DNA from: Yanghanlia caeni
Lineage (GTDB): Bacteria > Pseudomonadota > Gammaproteobacteria > Burkholderiales > Burkholderiaceae_B
Assembly (NCBI GenBank): GCA_030733815.1
Contig: JAUZQE010000024.1
Span: 1 to 40,694 of the forward strand
Length of the DNA stretch: 40,694 bases
Direction: 5' to 3'
The translations under genes and the position numbers were made by a program. Below, in pieces: positions 36,052 through 40,694 of the stretch. The stretch's first letter is position 1; each line of letters begins with the position of its first letter. Below the pieces are notes generated by a model. It saw nothing but the letters and a program-made list of their open reading frames with translations. It did no database searches and was not told where the DNA came from.

Positions 36052-37587
36052 TCAAGCCTTGCCGGAAGCGGCCTTGATCTCTTCACGAAGATCGATTTTG
36101 GGAATCTTGCCGTAACTGTTCTTCGGCATTTCGTCGCGGAACAGGTAGCGTTTGGGTTTCTTGAACGATGCGATTTCGGCCTTGCACCATTCGTCGAGTT
36201 CCGCCGGGTCGATCGGCTGCCCGTCGCGGCTGACAATCACGGCCACGACTTCTTCGCCCCATTCTTCATGGGGCGCGCCCACTACCGCCACCTCGAACAC
36301 CTTGGGGTGGCGGGCCAGCACTTCCTCGACCTCACGCGGGTAGATATTGGTGCCGCCGGAAATGATCACGTCTTTCGAGCGGTCGGTCAGGGTAAGGAAG
36401 CCATCGGCACTCAAGTACCCGATATCGCCCGTGCGCAGCCAACCGTTCACAATGGTTTCGGCCGTGGCAGCCGGGTTGCGCCAATACCCCTGCGTGACGA
36501 CCAGGCCGCGCACCACGACCTCGCCACACTCGCCCGTGGGCACGTCGTTCATGGCGTGATCGACCACGCGCACCTGCACGCACGATTGCGCCAGCCCCAC
36601 CGAGCCCAGGCGCTGCTCCCACTGGGGGTGGCTGCGGTCGGAAATAATGTGGCGTGGCAGCGCAGTAATGGTCATGGGGCTTTCACCCTGACCATAGATC
36701 TGAATGAACCGCGGCCCCAGCACGTCGAGCGCTTCGATCAGGTCGGCGGTATACATGGGGCCGCCACCATAGATGATGGAACGAATGCCCTCGCCCGTGG
36801 CACCCGCGGTACGTGCCTGGGTAACCAGACGTTTGATCATGGTGGGTGCCGCAAACATGACGATGTTGCCCAGTGTGCGCCCCAGTTCGAGGATCTCGGC
36901 GCCATCGAAGCCGCGCGACTCCGGCACTACGTGCCGGCCACCGGCGCGCACGAACACCATGTTGTACAGGCCCGCGCCGTGCGACATGGGAGCGGAATAC
37001 AGATACGCGTCGTCAGGGCCGGCGGTGTCGACGTCTACCGTATAGCACAGCGACATCTGCATGAGGTTCTCATGCGTGAGCATGACCCCCTTGGGCCGGC
37101 CCGTAGTGCCCGAGGTATAGAACAGCCAGGCGAGCTGATGCGGTTCAAGCGTGAGGGGCGGATTCAGGGGCGCGGCGTCGTTGGCCACCACGCCGGCCAG
37201 GTCGGTTTCGACACCGAGTTCCGTGCACGACTGCGGCAGTTCACCCGCCGCGAACTGATTGCCCCTGTCGGTAATCACCAATGCGGCTTCGGCGTTCTCG
37301 GCGATCCAGGCGGCTTCCTTTGCATGCAGCTTGTAGTTGACTGGCACCGCCACGGCGCCGATCCACCAGCTTGCATAAAGCAGTACCAGGTACTCGACGC
37401 GGTTCGGCATGAAGATCGCGACGCGGTCGCCGGCCTGAACGCCATGTTCGCTCCGCAGGTATGCTGCCAGCGCCGCAGCGCGCCGGGCGAACTGCCCGTA
37501 CGTGGCCTCGAGGCGCGTGCCGGTGTACAGCGCCGGCGCGTCGGGGCTCAGCAATGCCCGGGAGTGAAGCCATAAAGCCAGATTCAT
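36052..37587 (-). CDS. Acyl-CoA synthetase (AMP-forming), class I adenylate-forming
   Basis: A 511-residue CoA ligase activating a carboxylic acid as acyl-AMP and then acyl-CoA. The nucleotide loop is YTSGTTGRPKG at 157-167, the adenine motif YGQGES, then GWLRTGDIGYL, GGTNIYPREVEEVL and the C-terminal catalytic Lys494 in YGKIPK. All are intact. ATG 37587 is used because it lies 1 nt after the thiolase stop; a longer reading would run deep into that gene. With the thiolase, SDR and TRAP genes of the operon it should feed an imported acid into CoA-dependent breakdown. Medium-chain, branched or aromatic acids are possible. Confidence 0.88.
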   Translation of the reverse strand: MNLALWLHSRALLSPDAPALYTGTRLEATYGQFARRAAALAAYLRSEHGVQAGDRVAIFMPNRVEYLVLLYASWWIGAVAVPVNYKLHAKEAAWIAENAEAALVITDRGNQFAAGELPQSCTELGVETDLAGVVANDAAPLNPPLTLEPHQLAWLFYTSGTTGRPKGVMLTHENLMQMSLCYTVDVDTAGPDDAYLYSAPMSHGAGLYNMVFVRAGGRHVVPESRGFDGAEILELGRTLGNIVMFAAPTMIKRLVTQARTAGATGEGIRSIIYGGGPMYTADLIEALDVLGPRFIQIYGQGESPMTITALPRHIISDRSHPQWEQRLGSVGLAQSCVQVRVVDHAMNDVPTGECGEVVVRGLVVTQGYWRNPAATAETIVNGWLRTGDIGYLSADGFLTLTDRSKDVIISGGTNIYPREVEEVLARHPKVFEVAVVGAPHEEWGEEVVAVIVSRDGQPIDPAELDEWCKAEIASFKKPKRYLFRDEMPKNSYGKIPKIDLREEIKAASGKA

Positions 37588-37588
37588 A

Positions 37589-38767
37589 CTACGCTCGCTT
37601 TGCTTCCAGAACCGACGCGTAGCTGGCCACCGCTGCCCCGCCCATATTGAAGACCAGGCCCATGTTCGCGCCTTCGAGTTGCCCTTCGCCCGCCTGACCG
37701 GTGAGCTGACGGAACGACATGGCGTGCATCGAGACACCGGTGGCGCCCACGGGGTGCCCCTTGGCCTTGAGACCGCCCGACAGGTTCACGGGCAGCTTGC
37801 CGCCGCGCATGACCGTGCCGTCGTCGAGCACGCGATGCCCCTGACCCTTGGGCGCCAGACCCATGGCTTCGTAGATGAGCAGCTCGGCGATGGTGAAGCA
37901 GTCGTGCACCTCGGCGAAGTTGATGTCATCGAGCGTGACGCCCGCGTTCTGCATGGCTTGGCCGATGGCCTTCTCGGGGCCTTCGAACGAGAGAAAGTCG
38001 CGCGTGCTGAGCGGCAGGAAATCGTTGACCTGTGCCTTGCCGCGAATGACCACTTCGCGCTTGAACTGCCTGGCGCGTTCGGGCGAGGCCAACACGATTG
38101 CGGCTGCACCATCGGTAATGAGCGAGCAATCGGTAAGGCGCAGCGGATCGGCAATGAGCGGGTTTTTGTCGGACACCGTATTGCAGGCTTCGAAACTCAT
38201 TTCGCGCTGCATCTGGGCCAGCGGGTTGGTGAGCGCGTTCTGATGATTCTTCGACGCAATGCGTGCCATGGCCTCGAGCGGGCTTTGATAGCGCTCGGTG
38301 TACTGCGTGGCCGCAATACCGAAAAGACCCGGAAAACTCAGGCCTGCTTCCTTCGGATCGTTTTGGTATCCAGCCCCGGCAAGCGCGGCCGTGACCTCAG
38401 GTGTGGTGCGCGACGTCATTTTTTCGGCACCGACGACCAGAACGAGATCAGCCTCGCCGGCATTGATGGCGTTGATGGCCGAGAAAATGGCCGCCGCACC
38501 CGATGCACATGCGTTCTCGCAGCGCGTGGCGGGCTTGAACCGCAAGCCGGGATCGACCTGATGAATCAGCGACGAAGCAAAGGCGTCGGGTACCAGCCCC
38601 GAATTGAAGTGACCAAGGTACACCGCGTCGATTTCGCTGCCGGTTACGCCGGCCTCTTCAAGGGCTTCACGGCCCGCAGAAACGATGAGGTCTTCGAGTG
38701 TGAGGGCGTCGAGCCTGCCGAACTTGGTATGGCCGCTGCCCACGATGGATACAGTGCGATCACGCAT
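37589..38767 (-). CDS. Thiolase family protein, SCP-x/SCP2-like
   Basis: A 392-residue thiolase, first gene of the six-gene operon. The nucleophile is Cys87 in CENACASGA; EVHDCFTIAEL carries the HDCF form of the second motif found in SCP2-type thiolases, and GGLKAKGHPVGATG holds the active-site His. The usual final Cys-x-Gly motif is replaced by NMGGAAVASY, common in SCP2-like members and linked to branched or bulky acyl-CoA. ATG 38767 is preferred to ATG 38773 because AGGAG abuts the latter but stands 6 nt before the former. The gene is divergent from the PAS-LuxR regulator. Confidence 0.87.
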   Translation of the reverse strand: MRDRTVSIVGSGHTKFGRLDALTLEDLIVSAGREALEEAGVTGSEIDAVYLGHFNSGLVPDAFASSLIHQVDPGLRFKPATRCENACASGAAAIFSAINAINAGEADLVLVVGAEKMTSRTTPEVTAALAGAGYQNDPKEAGLSFPGLFGIAATQYTERYQSPLEAMARIASKNHQNALTNPLAQMQREMSFEACNTVSDKNPLIADPLRLTDCSLITDGAAAIVLASPERARQFKREVVIRGKAQVNDFLPLSTRDFLSFEGPEKAIGQAMQNAGVTLDDINFAEVHDCFTIAELLIYEAMGLAPKGQGHRVLDDGTVMRGGKLPVNLSGGLKAKGHPVGATGVSMHAMSFRQLTGQAGEGQLEGANMGLVFNMGGAAVASYASVLEAKRA

Positions 38768-38800
38768 ATACATCTCCTGTCTTGTTTCGGCTATATTAGC

Positions 38801-38850
38801 TACGCGACCTACGTATATCTATACGTGCACCCACGTATTAAAGTACGCGT
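38801..38850. promoter_or_regulatory. Operator cluster between the thiolase operon and PAS-LuxR gene
   Basis: ACGTATA (38811-38817) and TATACGT (38820-38826) form an inverted repeat with a 2-bp centre. TACGCGA (38801-38807) precedes it, and ACGTATT (38833-38839) with TACGCGT (38844-38850) follows as an imperfect second unit. It is the likely binding region of the PAS-LuxR protein and resembles the sequence at 26781-26803. Confidence 0.5.
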
Positions 38851-38887
38851 TAACCCTTATTCATGTAAGTATAGGGCACGAATTTTC

Positions 38888-39496
38888 ATGACTAAAATTT
38901 CTGACATTTCGGCGTTACTGCACGACAGCAGACTGGCCGCGCTAGACCTGAACGGGCTGGCTTTCGACGAGTCACCCGCCGCCCAGGCCATTACCAATGA
39001 ACGCCGTATATTGCGCTGCAATAAATCATTCGCTGCCCTGTTCGGTTATTCGGTGAAGGAACTCGAAAACGAACTGATCCTCAAGCTGTACCCCACAACG
39101 GCCGACTATCAGCAGATCGGTGACCGCTGCCTCAAGGCATTGCAGAACACCACCCGCTACGAAGACGAGCGCTTCATGCAGCACAGCGACGGTCAGATTT
39201 TCTGGGCGCGCGCCCGGGGCGTCACACTCACCCCCGAAGACCCATTCAAGCTCATGATCTGGGCCTTCGACCGCGTGCGTCACAACGAAACGCGAACCAC
39301 CCAGCTCACGCCACGCGAAAAGGAAATCTCGGGGTTCATCGTCAATGGCATGACCTGCAAGGAAACAGCGCAGGCGCTGGGCATATCGCACCGCACGGTC
39401 GAAGTTCACCGTGCCCGGGTCATGAAAAAACTCGGGGCCAAGAACACGGCCGAACTCGTCTCGAAAATCGTGCTAATAACCAATACTGGTCATTGA
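38888..39496 (+). CDS. PAS-LuxR type transcriptional regulator
   Basis: A 202-residue regulator with an N-terminal PAS domain (about 20-130: RRILRCNKSFAALFGYSVKE...DGQIFWARARG) and a C-terminal LuxR/FixJ helix-turn-helix (about 139-195: LTPREKEI...GISHRTVEVHRARVMKKLGA). No phospho-acceptor receiver domain is present, so a small ligand bound by PAS is the probable signal. The start ATG 38888 has no clear Shine-Dalgarno sequence, but the PAS domain begins soon after it. It is divergent from the thiolase operon and probably activates it in response to the acid or its CoA ester. Confidence 0.85.
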   Translation: MTKISDISALLHDSRLAALDLNGLAFDESPAAQAITNERRILRCNKSFAALFGYSVKELENELILKLYPTTADYQQIGDRCLKALQNTTRYEDERFMQHSDGQIFWARARGVTLTPEDPFKLMIWAFDRVRHNETRTTQLTPREKEISGFIVNGMTCKETAQALGISHRTVEVHRARVMKKLGAKNTAELVSKIVLITNTGH

Positions 39497-39544
39497 ACAG
39501 GCTCTGAAACAGAAAAAAAATATGGATTGGTCTAGGATAGAGGG

Positions 39545-40291
39545 ATGTTCCGAGACCTCATCTACGACCCCGACGACGACTTCCCCATTCTCGAAACCTT
39601 CCTCGACGTACCGTACGTTCCCAGCGACGACGAAGTGGTCGAGGCCATGCTCAAACTGGCCGGCGTGGGGCCAAAAGACCTGCTCTACGATCTGGGTTCA
39701 GGCGACGGTCGTATTGTCATCGCAGCGGCCAAGCGCCACGGTGCGCGTGCCATCGGTATCGAAATGGACCCGCTGCGAATAGCCGATGCCATGGAGTACG
39801 CCGGCGACGAAGGCGTCGAATGCCAGGTCGACTTTCTTGAGGAAGACCTGTTCGACACCGACCTGAGCCCTGCCACCGTGGTCACGATGTACCTGCTGGA
39901 ATCCATCAACGCGCAGTTGCGTCCGCGCTTGCTCGAAACTCTGCGCCCGGGCAGTCGCATCATTTCACATGCCTTCGACATGGGCGACTGGCAGCCAGAT
40001 CAATGCATGCGCCTGAACGGTGCCACCATCTACAAATGGGTCGTACCCGCACACGTGGCCGGAACCTGGCAGTGGGCAGGTGCCGATGGAACCCCTTACC
40101 AGGCCACGCTGCAGCAGCATTATCAGGAAATCACGGGCGAGGCCCAGGCAGACGGTGCGCCCGCCGAACTGCAGAACGCGCGACTCGAAGGCGCCACGCT
40201 CTCGCTTGAACTGCATCTCGAGTCGGGGCAAGTCAAGCACTTCACGCTCAGCTTCGCAGACGGTGCGTTGATTTCGGCCATCGAGCACTGA
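39545..40291 (+). CDS. Class I SAM-dependent methyltransferase
   Basis: A 248-residue methyltransferase. The SAM-binding motif DLGSGDGR lies at 49-56 and the acidic end of strand 2 is GIEMDP. The order fits the seven-strand class I fold. A C-terminal extension of about 90 residues is predicted to be beta-rich. AGAGGG lies just before ATG 39545. Its substrate is unknown; no neighbour gives a hint. It may be a conserved accessory gene of this lineage. Confidence 0.82.
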   Translation: MFRDLIYDPDDDFPILETFLDVPYVPSDDEVVEAMLKLAGVGPKDLLYDLGSGDGRIVIAAAKRHGARAIGIEMDPLRIADAMEYAGDEGVECQVDFLEEDLFDTDLSPATVVTMYLLESINAQLRPRLLETLRPGSRIISHAFDMGDWQPDQCMRLNGATIYKWVVPAHVAGTWQWAGADGTPYQATLQQHYQEITGEAQADGAPAELQNARLEGATLSLELHLESGQVKHFTLSFADGALISAIEH

Positions 40292-40562
40292 CTGGCGGTT
40301 TCAGGCGCGCCATTGCGCGCCACAAATACCCGCGGCGATTTATTTTTTAGCCGGTCAATATATAAGCGTCATCCGTTTATCAAAAAAGTATAAGGTTGAC
40401 GCATAAAATATAAATCGTTCTATTTCTTTTAACGCCCTGTTCACGGCGTTTATACAAGGAATTCAACGCCATTATTTTCATTCGGCCGAAGGCATTTTCA
40501 ACGGATTGAAATCGCTCCCAATACCACCCTTGACTTTTAAACATAATAAATTTGAAAGCAAA
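40292..40562. other. AT-rich gap before the insertion sequence, no gene seen
   Basis: This stretch is clearly richer in A and T than the rest of the window, mostly from 40330 to 40560. No gene, tRNA or repeat is supported. It may be older horizontally acquired or non-coding DNA that became the target of the IS. Confidence 0.5.
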
Positions 40563-40694
40563 GGACGGTCTGAACAATTCCCCCGCCCAACGGTAAACTT
40601 CGTCTGTCACACCCTCTCGAGTCTGTTCATCATGAGCCAACTGAGTTTTTCTGAAGCGGAATTTGCCGGTAAGCGCAAGAAGACACGCCGTGAG
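40563..40694 (+). mobile_element. IS5-family insertion sequence, left end, cut by the window edge
   Basis: GGACGGTCTGAACAA at 40563-40577 resembles the terminal inverted repeat of IS5-type elements, and an IS5-type transposase start follows 55 nt later. The right end lies beyond the window. No YTAR-type target duplication is seen at the left flank (CAAA). Confidence 0.7.
40632..40694 (+). CDS. IS5-family transposase, N-terminal 21 residues only
   Basis: The reading frame begins MSQLSFSEAEFAGKRKKTRR and runs off the end of the window. This is the usual beginning of IS5-family DDE transposases of the IS5 group. Only the first 21 residues can be seen, so activity cannot be judged. There is no clear Shine-Dalgarno sequence before ATG 40632. 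Confidence 0.8.
   Translation, partial: MSQLSFSEAEFAGKRKKTRRE

Noticed and set aside
34958-37575. Long plus-strand open frames opposite dctP and the acyl-CoA ligase
   Set aside because: The minus strand holds complete recognised enzymes with ribosome sites; the plus frames show no domains.
37679-38887. A long N-terminal extension of the PAS-LuxR gene over the thiolase region
   Set aside because: The extension is antisense to a thiolase with intact active site; the PAS domain starts just after ATG 38888.
40380-40640. An 86-codon minus-strand open frame
   Set aside because: It crosses the IS5 end and the AT-rich gap, has no ribosome site and no family resemblance.

Overview
The window is GC-rich chromosomal DNA, roughly 60-65% G+C by eye, from a Gram-negative bacterium. 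TonB-dependent uptake, periplasmic c-type cytochromes, a Tat-exported binding protein, membrane PQQ dehydrogenase, two TRAP transporters and a FadR-type GntR regulator together suggest a betaproteobacterium of the Burkholderiales, perhaps Alcaligenaceae-like. That placement is inference from gene content and style, not from a marker gene. Thirty complete genes and one partial gene are called. No rRNA, tRNA or CRISPR array was seen.

Layout. 135-2174: an FtsH-type membrane AAA+ protease. 2231-6918: an isocitrate-lyase/PEP-mutase-family lyase divergent from a GntR/FCD regulator and a DctPQM TRAP transporter; two TTGTATACAA palindromes mark the likely regulon. 6954-11916: a small FMN-type split-barrel protein, a TonB-dependent receptor, and a cytochrome cd1 nitrite reductase (NirS) with an extra N-terminal cytochrome c domain, closed by a strong terminator. 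12103-18946: two c-di-GMP proteins (PAS-GGDEF-EAL with a shortened sensor; MASE1-GGDEF) flanking a small glycine-repeat protein and a membrane PQQ dehydrogenase of the glucose-dehydrogenase type.

19114-25663 is the most unusual part: a tight four-gene operon with a LuxE-like acyl-protein synthetase, a LuxC reductase fused to a PaaK-like adenylating enzyme, a second PaaK-like enzyme, and a protein joining a degenerate RsbW-like ATPase fold to a GNAT acetyltransferase. No luciferase (luxAB) or LuxD thioesterase is present, so this looks like an acid-to-aldehyde (or thioester) module with a role other than light.

25751-31934: an AcuI-type quinone-oxidoreductase-like enzyme, a Tat lipoprotein serine hydrolase, a DadA-like FAD oxidase and a tsdBA thiosulfate dehydrogenase pair, followed by what looks like a solo right end of an IS200/IS605-type element. 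32101-39496: a six-gene minus-strand operon (thiolase, acyl-CoA ligase, DctP, DctQ, DctM, SDR) divergent from a PAS-LuxR regulator, probably for uptake and CoA-dependent breakdown of an organic acid. 39545-40291 is a SAM methyltransferase. The window ends inside an IS5-family insertion sequence.
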